From Monosiga brevicollis MX1 (taxonomy: Eukaryota; Opisthokonta; Choanoflagellata; Craspedida; Salpingoecidae): 64,000 bases of DNA. Numbering within the stretch: the stretch's first letter is position 1; every line of letters begins with the position of its first letter. The stretch lies in assembly GCF_000002865.3 (NCBI RefSeq), contig NW_001865044.1, positions 1,280,349 through 1,344,348 of the forward strand. Direction: 5' to 3'. The position numbers and the translations under genes are program-made. Shown here in pieces: positions 53,303 through 64,000 of the stretch. The notes under the pieces were generated by a model. It was not told where the DNA came from and did not search any database. It was given only the letters and a program-made list of their open reading frames with translations.

Positions 53303-55582
53303 ACAACTCTGGTGCCGCTCGAGCGCGCGGCCTCCAGCGCCAGTCGAGAGCGCTCGTTGCGCAGCGGGCGCTCCACCATGCGCTCGCCCAGCCTACGCAG
53401 CTCAATGTTTTCAGACGTGGATAATGACCTTGATACCTCCTTCAATACAAAGTAAAACAAATACCTCCCCATGCCCACCGCCGCCTCGACCCCCCCCCGT
53501 TTACACGCAAACATCACACTCATTCTGGCTCTTCACAAATCTGAAATCCCGGCGACAGGATCGAGCTAAAGGAGGCGCCACTTGATTACAATGCCATGCT
53601 GGATCCCCACCTTCGGCGCCTGCACCGGTCCGTTTTTGAGCTACCCTGGCAAATTACCCGGGCGTCTTGTCAATGCTTTGACCGTGCGCTCTGATGACGT
53701 GGTATGGTTTCTGTCGATGCGTGTCCTCCCAGGCGCCGCTCTTATCAGCAAACCCTCAAGGCCAACGGGCTCGCCACCAGCGACGGCCACGTCCTCATGA
53801 CAACTGATGAGGTAAAACACGAGCCACATGCACCCTCTTGCCAGGCAGGGCCACCACGCCCAAGCCCCACCACTCACCCTTACATGGTGCATGCTAGCTC
53901 AAACTGAAAAACTTTCAACGGTCAACGCTAAGCCGTATCCCAGATAATGAAGATCAACGCATGGAGCTCATGCGCCGGGAGAGGGTGAGTGCAGTCACCT
54001 GTCCAACCCTCAAGCCGCGGCAGTTTCCCATCGTGTCATGCCATGTGCTGTTGGTCGCATACAACCTGATAATGGTCTTTTGGTCATCATCCCAGGAGCT
54101 GGCCGAGAAGAAGCGCCAGCAAGTCATGCAGTTGGTCAAGAAAAAACGAGAAAAGGAAGCCAAGGCGCGCTCGGCCATGATCGAAAAGGCCAGTCTCCGT
54201 CCATGTCCTTCCTCCCATGAAACCAGGGCGTCGATTCATGTGCCGCGCGGCCATCAACCAACTCAACTGCCGCAGTTCTCACCTTGCTGCCGCTGTTGAT
54301 CTACGACAAACTCACAGGTCATGAGGCGGCGAAGCTCGGTCAAGGAAACCCCGCCCTCAGAGCGTGAGATCAGATTTTTGGAGGAACAGCGTGAGCGCGT
54401 GGAGGCGCGCAAGGACCTCGACGAACTCCGCGCACAAGAGTATGAGGCCCGCCGCATCTTTGAAGAGGCCATCAAGGAGAAGCGCCTGCGAGAAGAGGAT
54501 GCGCAGATGAAAGCGGCCCTCGAACATAAGCGACAGGAGGAAGAGGCACAGCTACAGGCCGTGTCCGAAGCCATTGTTGAACGAAAGGCACGCACCCAAT
54601 CTCTTCGTGAACAGATTGAGGAGAATCAGCGCCGGCGTCAAGAGCAGTGCATTGCCGAAGCCAAACACGACCGCGAAGTGCTCGAGAATGCCACCCGTGA
54701 GCGCTTGGCCGAACAAGAAGCCGCCAACCGCCGCCGTGCAGAGCTTCGGGAACAGGAACTCGCAGCGCGTGCCGCTGCCGAGGAGCGGCGTCTTGCCACG
54801 CGCAAGAGCGCCGAGCAGCGGCAGCGTGAAATTGAACGCCAACGACGCGCGGCGCATCGCCAAGAACGCATTGCTGCCGAGCGAGAGCGTAAAGCGCGTG
54901 AGATTGAGGAGAAGAAACGCCGCCAAGCCGCCAAGGCTGAATACGAGGCCCACCAAGCTGCCATCCGTCAGCAACACAAGGCCCAGGTCCGACCTCGTCT
55001 TGCAGCCGTTTTTTTTTTGACAGTTTCCCACGTTGGCCTGGATACCCTTGCTCACTTGCATGTTCACTCGCTTGTCTTGCATCCCAATACCAGGCGGAAG
55101 AGGAGCGGCAACGACGCGAAGAACTCATGCTCAAGCGCGAGGCCGCACAAAAGGCTGAGGTGGCCGAGAAACGGGCGCGGGCCGCAGAGGAACGCGAAAT
55201 GCGCGAGCGACGAAAGCAGGAGCTTCAAGAGGAGCGACAGCGACAGCTAGAATTGGAGCTGGAGGAAGAGCGGCAAATGCTCGAGCAGATGCGCGTGGCG
55301 CAACAAAAGGCCGTCGAGGAAGAAAAGGAGAAGTTGCGCAAAATTGCCGAAATCGAGGAGCAGGCGCGCCAGCGTGCTGAGGTCCAGGCACGCAAGGTGG
55401 CTGCTCAAAAAGCCGCCGAGGCCCGTCGCCAGGCTGAGCGTGAAGCCAAGGCCAAGGAATTGGCTGCCAAGCGGTTGGCCAAGGAGAAGGAGCGTAAGCA
55501 ACAAGCCAAAAAGGCAGCCTTTGAAAAACAAAAGGCTGAAACTGCGCGCCGTATCGCATATCTCAAAAAGTATGGTACTTGA
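53303..55582 (+). CDS. Long charged coiled-coil protein, 5' end missing
   Basis: I do not recognise the family. The exons are 53303-53451, 53559-53627, 53733-53811, 53898-53984, 54096-54188, 54318-54986 and 55094-55582, joining in frame to 544 residues plus stop. The N-terminal part (SMFSDVDNDLDTSF, LDYNAMLDPHLRRLHR, RRSYQQTLKANGLATSDG, KLKNFQRSTLSRIPDNEDQR) is not low complexity and should be the diagnostic region. From about 54100 onward the protein is a single highly charged helix rich in Glu, Arg, Ala, Gln and Lys, like trichohyalin, MAP7 or ciliary coiled-coil proteins. It ends RRIAYLKKYGT. The junction 54188/54318 keeps frame only if the intron starts with GC, so it is uncertain. The true start is probably in the gap. 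Confidence 0.75.
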
Positions 55583-55938
55583 TGCGTAGCGTCACGTGCT
55601 GCAGCTCTTTCACCTCTGAGCTGGGATTTTAATAACATGTTACTGCCCCCACATTTCTTCCTTCTCCCGCTCCTTTCTTGCCTTTCGGGCCTGTGGCTCG
55701 CCCTCTTCCTGATTTTGAATCATACACCACCCTTGTCTCTTTTTTTTTTACGGTTTGAGGAACCTTGAATGTTTAAATCTAATTCATCCGGTGACACACA
55801 TCAAAGGGGAAAGGCAGAGAGAAGAGAAGAGAAGAGAAGAGAAGAGAAGAGAAGAGAAGAGAAGAGAAGAGAAGAGAAGAGAAGAGAAGAGAAGAGAAGA
55901 GAAGAGAAGAGAAGAGAAGAGAAAAGAGAGAGAGAGAG

Positions 55939-56001
<63 letters not shown>

Positions 56002-56196
56002 AACAAGAACAGACAACAGCCAGCAGTCACCGCTACAAGGAAGGCGCCGCCTTCAAAGCTTGACATGCCATTTAATACAAGCAACACACAAGTGATTGTG
56101 CCACATACAGAATATCATGAACAAAAACTTCTCAACTCAGCAAAGGGGGGACATATTCATGCACACACTCATTGACTCACAGCAACATTTTTTTGT
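55583..56196. other. Convergent spacer with GAGAA and GA repeats
   Basis: The spacer lies between the 3' ends of the coiled-coil gene and the unrecognised minus-strand gene. Apart from the tandem repeat nothing is seen. Confidence 0.6.
55817..56000 (+). repeat. Compound microsatellite: GAGAA pentamer then GA
   Basis: Roughly 21 copies of a five-base purine unit (about 55817-55923) are followed by a GA run to 56000. The strand is pure purine over about 180 bases and could form triplex DNA. Confidence 0.95.
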
Positions 56197-59100
56197 CTAC
56201 GATTCGGGCACAATGTCGGCAGGCGGGTGATGAATGGGTGCCATGTTGACCATGGCATCCGTGTCCGAACCCGCGCCCGAATCCTCGTGCATGTGCGCAA
56301 ACATGGAACCCATAGCAAAGCAAAGGCTTGCCACCATGGCGGTCGGATCAGCCTATTTCCATTCGGCACAACATGTGTCTGCATGAGTCACTGCAAAAGT
56401 AGTAGTACCACACAATCTTTGCGTGCCGTTGAAGCAAAAACTTACCGCCGTTGTAATTGTCGATTGCAGTTGCTCAAGGAGGGAGTTGGGAACTTCAGCG
56501 GGGGCGGGAAGACGACGAGGAAGCACATCCGTCAAAAGCCGGCTCAGACCCTGCAGGGTGATTGGCGGTGGTTGAGCGTGCATCAATTCCTTTTCCAAAT
56601 CCTGGGGGCGTGGGCGCTTGGCACTCGGTTCGCCATTGTCATCTGTATTGTCATCGGCTGCCACATGCTCTGGAACCTCTGCATGGACTATTTGCGACGC
56701 TACGACTGAAAGTTCATTGTCGGTCGTAATCAGCGCGCTTCGCAGCGAGTCCAGCGTGGAGAGAACGGCCGAAACGTATTCTTCGTCTCCCAGCATCTGC
56801 CAGATGGGCATGGTCATGAGAACGTCCGTCTGACGTAGAAGCAGCTGCAAGCAGCGAAGCCGTGATTCAAAGCTGGCGCCTTGCTGCAGGTCTTGCATGG
56901 AGTAGGCCACCAGGTTGCAGATAACCTGGGTCCGGTAACATGGCACGCAGGTGATTAAGAATAAGTTTGTTGGAGTGCACAAGGGCGGGCTGTCTGGCTG
57001 AAATGCTGGTGCAGCACGCCGGGATCGGCCAGCTCGCAAGCAAAACAGGCCGGCGGCTTTCGCACCGGAATTTTGTCCTTGTGAGGGTCGACGAGCTGGA
57101 GCAGTTTCTCAAGCAGCTTGATGGGGTTGCTTAAGATGGCTTCCTCTGCACTTGTGGGCCGTCGCCGACCCAAGACCTGCGTGGCAGCAGTCGTGCATGT
57201 GCATGCATGCGTGAGGGTAAGATTAAGAAGTGCGGCTTTCAAAGCGCAGGCCTCACAACACCTCACACCCATCGTGTCTGCCAACCATTTGAAAGCAACG
57301 CTGCATGAATTGCATGTAAAATACCAACCATAGCCATGGGCGACATCATCTCGTGGGACAGTGCCATTTGCATGGGCGGCAAGCTAGCATTGCCTGCCAT
57401 AATCAAGCACCAGGGTTCGCGGGCACAAACATGCACGGCGTGAGGCAAGAGAGGAAGGTCCGAAACACGCGTCCAAAAGGGTTTCAAGAGGTCGGCGCGC
57501 TCAGTCATCGTACCTGGCCCCATGACGTATGGTGCGGGCGGGTAGGGCATGGGAGCGTTGGTGTTGAGATATTGTGAGGCCATGACGGGTGCACCACTGG
57601 TGTCAAGGGACGCGAGGGCTTGTGGTTGGGGCTGACTGCTGCGGCGACGAGACGAGCTGGATTGGCGTGGCAGGTTGCGGGAGCGTGGTGGTAATGGGGT
57701 GTTTGTGTAGAGCGTGGGGTGTTCCTGCATGGTCGCTCCATAAGCCGGTGGATTCATGTACGAGGTCGCCATCACGGTGGAGGAACTGGGCAGAGGGATG
57801 CCCATGGCCGTGGCATTGGGCTGAGCCAGTGGCGGCACAGCATGAGACAGGGAGGTCGATGGAGCAGGCGCATCAGACCCCGTGCCTCCTGGCGCATCCA
57901 CATGCGCGGCTGGCCCAACAGCACCATGTGCAGGTTGTGACTGCAGGGGTGCCTGTGAGGGAACGCTGCTGTTAGCAGCATTCTCATCCAAGCTGTCACC
58001 CTGTTGCAGCATGACTTGGGTCGGCGCTTGTGGTTCCAAACTGGAACCATGTTCATCGTCTGCGCAGCATGCCCCAGCAAGCAAATGATCAGTATCGACA
58101 TGGCTGGAGGCTGGCGCTTCTAAGGGGGTGTACGGGGCACCTACTTGGGTCCCTGTCCACATCTGGGCCTGATTCACCATCGGCCGGCTGCGCATGATCT
58201 TCGTTCAGCGGCAGCGGGGCTGGTTCGCCGTGGGCAGGCGCGCGGGAGCGATCCATGCCCGAGACATCTGCAGCGGCGTGTAAACCACCAGTGCTGGGTG
58301 TGACAAGAGCAACGCGGGGATCAACGGCGCGAAGCGACACGGGTTTGGATGTGCCACGGTGGCGTGCGCTTCCGGGCGCGCTGGCGTTGGGCGACATGCT
58401 TTGCTGCTAAGGAGTGGATGGCGAGACTAAAGATGAGAACAGGTGCTGTCCCAAATTGGCGAGCCGGGCTGCGAGAAGAGATGGGTGATGCGAACCCCAC
58501 CTACCATGGGTGAGTTGGCCAGATTCGGTGCTGTTACATGCGCTGGTACGTGACCGAGAGGTGCACTTGGGGACATGCTGGTGCCCGGGGCTACAGGCGG
58601 AACGCGGCGAACGCGCAGACCCTTGTCTTTTTCGTTGCCAGGGCGATACTCGGCATGTAGGCCCACCTTGTTGAGCGCCAGGTTGATGCGGTTCATTTTT
58701 ACGGCAAACTGTGGTGAATCAGCCAGGCTCGACTTGACGCGGCGGTTGGTACCACAGCCAATGATTGGGCTGATAATTCGAGAAGCCTCATCGGGCTCGC
58801 GCAGGCGTGAAAGGATGGGGTGGGAAAGGCATTGGGACAAGAACATGGCAGCTGGGCCCTCGGGCTACAGACAGCGGGGTGGTGTCGGTGTCGGTGTCGG
58901 TGTCGGTCAATGAGATCATCTGTGCGCGGGTAGCTCAGGCTGGGGAGGGAAGCTTGAGGCAGGCAGCAGTCACCCGCATTTGACGTACCGCAATGTCGGA
59001 CCATTGGGAAAGGGCAACGAGAAACTTTTTGACCAGGTCGCGCGAGTCTTTGCAGACGCGAAAGCGAGTATCAATGCGCTGCGCCAGGTTGGGCTGCAGC

Positions 59101-59606
59101 TGTTGCTCAAAGTACAGTGGCAGATAGAACACCAGCTACAGCGTCAGGGTCCAGTTTGAGGTAGCAAAGAGAGAGGTACCGGGCCAGGTGATCAACGTGA
59201 GAGCATGCCAATCAGGGGGCCACACTTGACCTTTCCTGTCAGCTCATACGCCGGGCGAACAACACCTACGCTTTGGCCGGGCTCGCGGAAGACCAGCGTG
59301 TCCAGGGGCAGCTCTTCCAGTTGGGCCCCAAAGGGTTCCACAAGGTGCAGGTCGATGTAGTCGTTGCCGAAGGGTCCCGTGGGGATCTTGAGCTTACTGA
59401 TACCCGAGTGCGGACCTGGCGCAGCAATCAAAGGGCCACCGATGACAAGCAGGATCAGCAACCGGTTGGGCCAAAGTACAGGAGCGCAGCAAAGGCCGGA
59501 GCAGCAAGATGTTACGCACGGGCCACGCCGGTCGCAACGGTCCATGTGGCCAGGCCCGGGTAGTGGGCCGGGGTGACGACCGTGGGCATGTCGCGGTTGG
59601 CGGTGG
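56197..59606 (-). CDS. Unrecognised conserved-looking protein, 5' end unresolved
   Basis: The exons found, 5' to 3', are 59520-59606, 59231-59415, 58989-59135, 58505-58864, 58145-58406, 57329-58119, 57018-57176, 56446-56925 and 56197-56352. They join in frame to about 875 residues. I do not recognise the family. The N-terminal part has folded-domain character: PTVVTPAHYPGLATWTVATG, IPTGPFGNDYIDLHLVEPFG, LDTLVFREPGQSVGVVRPAY, DLVKKFLVALSQWSDIA and EASRIISPIIGCGTNRRVK. The middle is Pro/Ser/Ala-rich. The C-terminal part looks helical and leucine-rich (LEKLLQLVDPHKDKIPVRKP, SRLRCLQLLLRQTDVLM), then a possible nuclear signal SAKRPRPQ and an acidic end. A nuclear scaffold or transcription co-regulator is a guess. 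One or more first exons probably lie at 59700-60020. The donor at 57017 was picked on frame alone. Confidence 0.7.
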
Positions 59607-60404
59607 CTGTGGTCCGGGCAGCCGGAAATGACATGGTGCACATGTGGATCGATCCATGAGTTTGGCGGCGGCGCACAAACCGCCGGGTGCATGCATGCCA
59701 CCAACGGTGGGAAAGGCGTTTGGTGGCAGCGCCGGGAGGAGGAGCTGATCGTGTAACGGTCAGGAGCCGGCCCAAGGATTCTGCGTCCGGCAAGAAAGAC
59801 ATGCACGGGCAGCGTCCTGCAAATCGCCGTCCATGCCGCCTTCCCCCTCCACCCCCCAGGGGGGGAGATCAAGATCAAATCGCAAATGGCGTACCGCGCT
59901 TTCACGAATAGAGTCCGCAGATTTCAAAGTCCGTTTGCCCGCCAGCTTCGCTTCTCTTCCAAGAACTCGCTGAAGGGCAGCGTGCTGGCGAGCCGGCGCT
60001 TGACAGCAAATGCCGAGCAAGACAGAGACACACAGAGAGAGAGAAAGAGAGAGAGAGAGAAAGGAGAGAATACTGCGAATTTTGAATAATTAAAGCGATG
60101 ATTTATGGGCAAAAGTTGATATGAATTAAAGGTCTGTCAATGTCCGCCGTCATTCAAAACTGACATGTCAGGCAGTTTCTGATTTGCCCTTGCTATGCAT
60201 GCACACACGGGCCAACAGGGCGCGGGACCGGCAGGAACGTGCTACGGTGACAGGCTACAAGTCACACTGGAAGGAAAGAGGGAGGAAGACAGAGACAGAC
60301 AGAGACAGACAGAGACAGGCAGAAGCGAAAAAGGCTGCGAAAGCCAACAAGACCTGAGGAACACAAAAAAAATAGCACGTGGTTCTTGGCAGAATAAAAC
60401 CCTC
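59607..60404. other. Upstream part of the unrecognised gene and 3' spacer of the GAS2-like gene
   Basis: It may contain missing first exons of the neighbouring minus-strand gene; a donor-like GTACGC follows possible coding sequence at about 59899. A GA-rich run at 60026-60065 is CT on that gene's sense strand. AGAGAC repeats occur at 60288-60318. Confidence 0.4.
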
Positions 60405-63200
60405 TCACGCCGTTGGCTCGCCTGCGCTTGTGTCCTCTGCCTCATTGCCCGGAGTAAAGTCGGGCTGGAAGCTGCGGTAATCGGGACGAGTCGTGAAAAG
60501 GTTGATGCTCGAAAGATCACTCGCCTGGTACTCGATGGGCTCTCCCTTCTCGGCCGCCGCTAAATGCTCCGCCCACAGCTCTGCGGCAGGACCAATCATG
60601 AAGAAATCAAATCAGTCAAGGCGCCATCCACGCCTGCCCTCGTTCTTAGCCAGCTAAAACCCACATCCACAAGCAAGCAAGACTAAAGTCACGACCTTAC
60701 CTTCGGTGCGGGCCTTGTCCGTCTTCAACTTTGGATCAGTTTCGAATCGCGTCTCGAGGAAACGCTTCAACGTTTCCCAGCCGCCACCAACTCGAACCAT
60801 CACGTTCTATCAATGGGCCGATGATGAGCGGGCAGCACGGCTGACATGACTCCGATACTGTTTCCATGTTCTAGCGGTCACGCCCAGCTCCCAAATCCAT
60901 CTCAAAAGACAGCTCGTACCTTCTCCGTGATGCGCAAAAGCACGGGCTTGCTTGCTTCGTCACCAAATACATACTTGCCCTCTGCCACACGATGCACCTG
61001 GCGTACCGCACAGCTCGCCTGAGTTGGAAAAAGAAAGTTGACATGCTTGCACATCGCTGCTGCAGACTCCATTCACAACGCACCTTGTATGGCGGCTGAT
61101 TGATGCAAGCATTGACCACCTTGTAGACCGCGGCATCCAGCTTATCCCCCTTGATTGGTCTACAGGCCCAAACCCCAAGTGGTGGATTAGATAAAACACA
61201 GCTGCCTATCCATCAAATCCTTGCAGCGGGTGTCGCCATGGTACAAACCGCTGGCGCTTGAGAAAGCGGATCCGTTCGATCCACACAAGGCGAGGCACGC
61301 GAATGCCTCGTGTGCGTCGCGCAACGTCGTACAGGCTCCAAATGAATCGGCGCTCATCACGCAGCTACACCCACCCACCCGAGGTGTGATCAGACGGAAA
61401 GCATGAGCAAAGCGTCATCCATTGCGCAGGAGCAGCCGAGTCCATTCATGACTGTACCTCGGTCAGATCTTCCAACTCAAACACGTCTGGGTTCTCCAAT
61501 CCCAAGGAACGGGCCCACTCAATAAAGTTGTTGATGTTACTGTGGGCTTTGTCCGTGCCTGGCCATTGGCGAGAGAATGAGTCGCGAAAGCGCACGCGTC
61601 AATGGATTGGATGCACCCTCGATCCCGGAACCGCACAGCTGGCTTACCCGAACGCGCGATCGGCTCGTAACGGCAGTACTGCAAGGGGCGCGTGCGAATA
61701 AACTCGGCCAAACCCTCTTCGTTGGCTGAGATGGAAAAAGGACGACCAAAGGAAGATCAAATCAGAGAAAGCGGTACTGAGCAACCCAGCAAGACTGAAA
61801 ATCGAACATCCGACTCGAGGAAGCAGCAAGCGAGTAAGGCAATGACATTACCAGGAGTGTCAAACTTGAACAGCTCGAGGCGACGACGGTTGATACGGAC
61901 GGGATCGTGCGCCGATGGCAGACGCGTGCGAATGCCCTGCAGAGCTGGCGCCTCAGGTCGAGGCACTGTGGCCCGCAAAGAGCACACCGAGAAAGCAGTG
62001 CGTGAGCACGCAAACTTGGTACCAAAAGCCGGATAGCAACTACACCACGGCCCACCAAAACACACACACACACACACACACACAAAGGAGGAAAAAAAAA
62101 AAAAAACAGAAACAGAAACAGAAACAGAACCAGAACCAAAAGCAAACAGAACAAGGACAATCTGAATTGAAGCGTCGAGCAATATCATACCGGCAGCAGC
62201 ACCGTTGGGGGCTGTGATGGTCGAGCGTGACTTGCTCTTGGGTGGGCCCGAGGCTATTGGCACAAAACAAGTGGGGTGCATCAAGAAGGTTAAGCTCACC
62301 AACGTCAGGCGCAGCCAGCTGACAATTGGATTCCTGCCCTGCATCACCGCTTTGCGCCAGTAAACGTACGTCGGCGTGCCGCAGGCGGTGCCCGCAGGCT
62401 ACCAGATGAAGCCCTGCTCGTTGGGGGCTTGATGGAGGAACCCCTGGCCGTGTTCCCCTTGGCACCTGTATCTTTGGCTGTTCGACGCATGTCCGGCACC
62501 GTGAGCACGATACAAGATCATCACGGCCTGAGCGCCTTGCTCTATAACGCGCATGGTGGATGCTGCATGCATACATACATGTTGCAGCAGTCTCGGCAGC
62601 TTGGGCTGCCTCTTCTGCGCGTAGTTGCGCCTCGTCACCATCAATGGCGTTGGCCAATTCGGCCAACAGGACGCCGTTCTGCATCTTCAATAGAAACGTG
62701 TTTTGTTGCAGGTTCGTGCCTAGCATCTCATTGACCCAGTCGCAGATATCCTCGCTATGTATCGTCAATCCACTCATGTGAGGTAGGTTACAGCCACAAC
62801 TCGAGGCCAAGTGGGCACACCGCATGAAACATCAGGTCGCATGCCGATTCTCGCACCGGTAATGCGTCATCTGGCGATGCATGTTCATCTTCACTTCGTC
62901 CGTACGCAGGGCTTCCAAAGCCGCCTGTAAAACAAAGTGTACAGCAAAGTCATTCAACATGACCCAAATCGTCACAAGTTCCAAAGCAGCGCAAGCATGC
63001 CTGGTGCGAACGCTCTTCAGCCTCAGCTTGCAGGCGAGCCTCCTATGGCACAAACCACGTGGCCAGCGCATGTCAGACTGCGTCGGACACCCGCGACGCC
63101 ACGGCTTGGACGCGCCACATACCTCCTCTTCGGCCTCGAGACGCTTGCGCTCCGCCTGCAGCATCCCACCCCAGGATGTGATATTTGAGCAATGCGCGAT

Positions 63201-63260
<60 letters not shown>

Positions 63261-64000
63261 GGGTGGGAGCAAGATTTCATCCTTTTGAGCACTCACTTCT
63301 TCTTCGGCCTCACGACGCAAGCGCTCTTCCTGCACCCCGTACCGTTACCCCGTCAAAATAATGAGCAATTCGCCGGCAAGAAAAACGGTAGCAAGGGGCT
63401 TGACTGATTTGCTGCGCTAGGCTACAGGCGCTGAAACAAGGGCCAGGAACTGCGCTAGGACACCTCACCTCTTCTGCTGCTTCACGGCGCTTGCGTTCCT
63501 CCTACGCAGAGCAGACGAACGCGATCAGTGATGAAGCGACGAGTTTATCCTGCCTGTAACAGTCGCAATGGCGTGGGACGCACCTCCTCGGCAGCTAAGC
63601 GCGCTGCCGCGGCTTCGGCGGCCAAACGCGCTGCTTCCTGCAACCGGGCAACAGAAATAGACGAGTTACTACCGTGCGGTCTTTGCTGACAGAAGCGCGC
63701 CAGGGTACACCCACCTCTTCTGCCGCCAATCGAGCGGCCTCCTTCTCCGCCAATTCCCGAGCTCGATCCTAGATGGATCAAGGGGGCGCGAGCGTGTGCA
63801 AGTGAGAACCGAATTTCCAAACAATTACATTGGCCCATCATAGCACATGCGCGCATGCACATACCGCTGCCAACTTGGCCTGCTCTTGCTGAGCAGCCGC
63901 TGTATGAGACCAAGGAGAAAAATAACACAACGATGGATCAACAGATACGTATGAAACACTACTACAAGCATAATCTCTGCGCACATACCTTCTTCGGCGC
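60405..64000 (-). CDS. GAS2-like cytoskeletal linker with N-terminal coiled coil, 5' end outside window
   Basis: The exons, 5' to 3', are >63989-64000, 63865-63899, 63715-63768, 63584-63637, 63469-63501, 63297-63329, 63123-63155, 63001-63042, 62857-62924, 62639-62772, 62403-62465, 62300-62338, 62191-62253, 61852-61965, 61648-61725, 61458-61558, 61249-61364, 61084-61159, 60920-61018, 60701-60806 and 60405-60580. Short exons encode Glu/Arg/Ala coiled coil. A calponin-homology domain starts EDICDWVNEMLGTNLQQNTF and NGVLLAELANAID. It appears to resume after an insert with NINNFIEWARSLGLENPDVF, as in GAS2 proteins. The GAS2 microtubule-binding domain follows: DAAVYKVVNACINQPPYK, HRVAEGKYVFGDEASKPVLL and NVMVRVGGGWETLKRFL. 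Such proteins cross-link actin and microtubules. The order coiled coil-CH-GAS2 differs from animal GAS2 and spectraplakins. The junction 63001/62924 needs a GC donor. Confidence 0.88.
63204..63258 (+). repeat. 55-base A tract in a GAS2-like intron
   Basis: It is a T tract on the sense strand, in the intron between the 63297-63329 and 63123-63155 exons. No other retroposon trace flanks it. Confidence 0.9.

Noticed and set aside
52332-53424. Apparent 280-360 codon frames across 52389-53220
   Set aside because: They consist almost wholly of unknown bases.

Overview
This is a eukaryotic nuclear scaffold piece. Genes are multi-exon, with introns mostly of 60-300 bases, and they lie on both strands with short spacers. 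An assembly gap of N sits at 52389-53220. The gene content points to a flagellate close to animals: a cilium protein (CFAP58), TACC and GAS2-like cytoskeletal proteins, an exon-junction CASC3 protein, and two huge secreted proteins built from C-type lectin, laminin-G, FG-GAP and jelly-roll-like modules joined by Ser/Thr linkers. Together with GC-rich coding sequence and many short introns this fits a choanoflagellate, probably close to Monosiga brevicollis. That assignment is inference; no rRNA or other marker is present. I saw no mobile element, virus copy, tRNA, rRNA or CRISPR array.

Layout, left half. 1-624 (+) is the 3' part of a Nudix-like gene. 1123-4536 (-) is CFAP58. 5686-6443 (+) is TSPO. 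6726-9798 (-) is class III alcohol dehydrogenase (ADH5) in 18 exons with a mitochondrial-style N-terminal extension. 11416-14699 (+) is mitochondrial P5C dehydrogenase (ALDH4A1). 14700-17456 shows no gene I can support. 17457-24675 (+) encodes a 2004-residue secreted protein ending in two seven-repeat FG-GAP propellers. 25620-27305 (+) is a mitochondrial 2-Cys peroxiredoxin. 28408-39646 (+) encodes a 3260-residue secreted protein with five C-type-lectin-like domains and two laminin-G domains.

Layout, right half. A run of minus-strand genes follows: CNOT3 (40239-44605), CASC3 (45329-48629) and TACC (49594-51989). After the gap come a plus-strand coiled-coil gene with its 5' end lost (53303-55582), an unrecognised conserved-looking minus-strand gene (56197-59606, 5' end unresolved), and the 3' part of a GAS2-like gene with a coiled-coil region encoded by repeated 33- and 54-base exons (60405 to the window edge, -).

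The genes do not form one pathway. Three loose themes appear: mitochondrial or redox enzymes (TSPO, ADH5, P5C dehydrogenase, peroxiredoxin), cell-surface or matrix proteins (the two giant genes flanking peroxiredoxin), and cytoskeleton or mRNA-fate proteins (CFAP58, TACC, GAS2-like, CNOT3, CASC3). Exon limits come from reading donor and acceptor sites by eye and requiring frame continuity. Every multi-exon model given as complete closes without a frame break.
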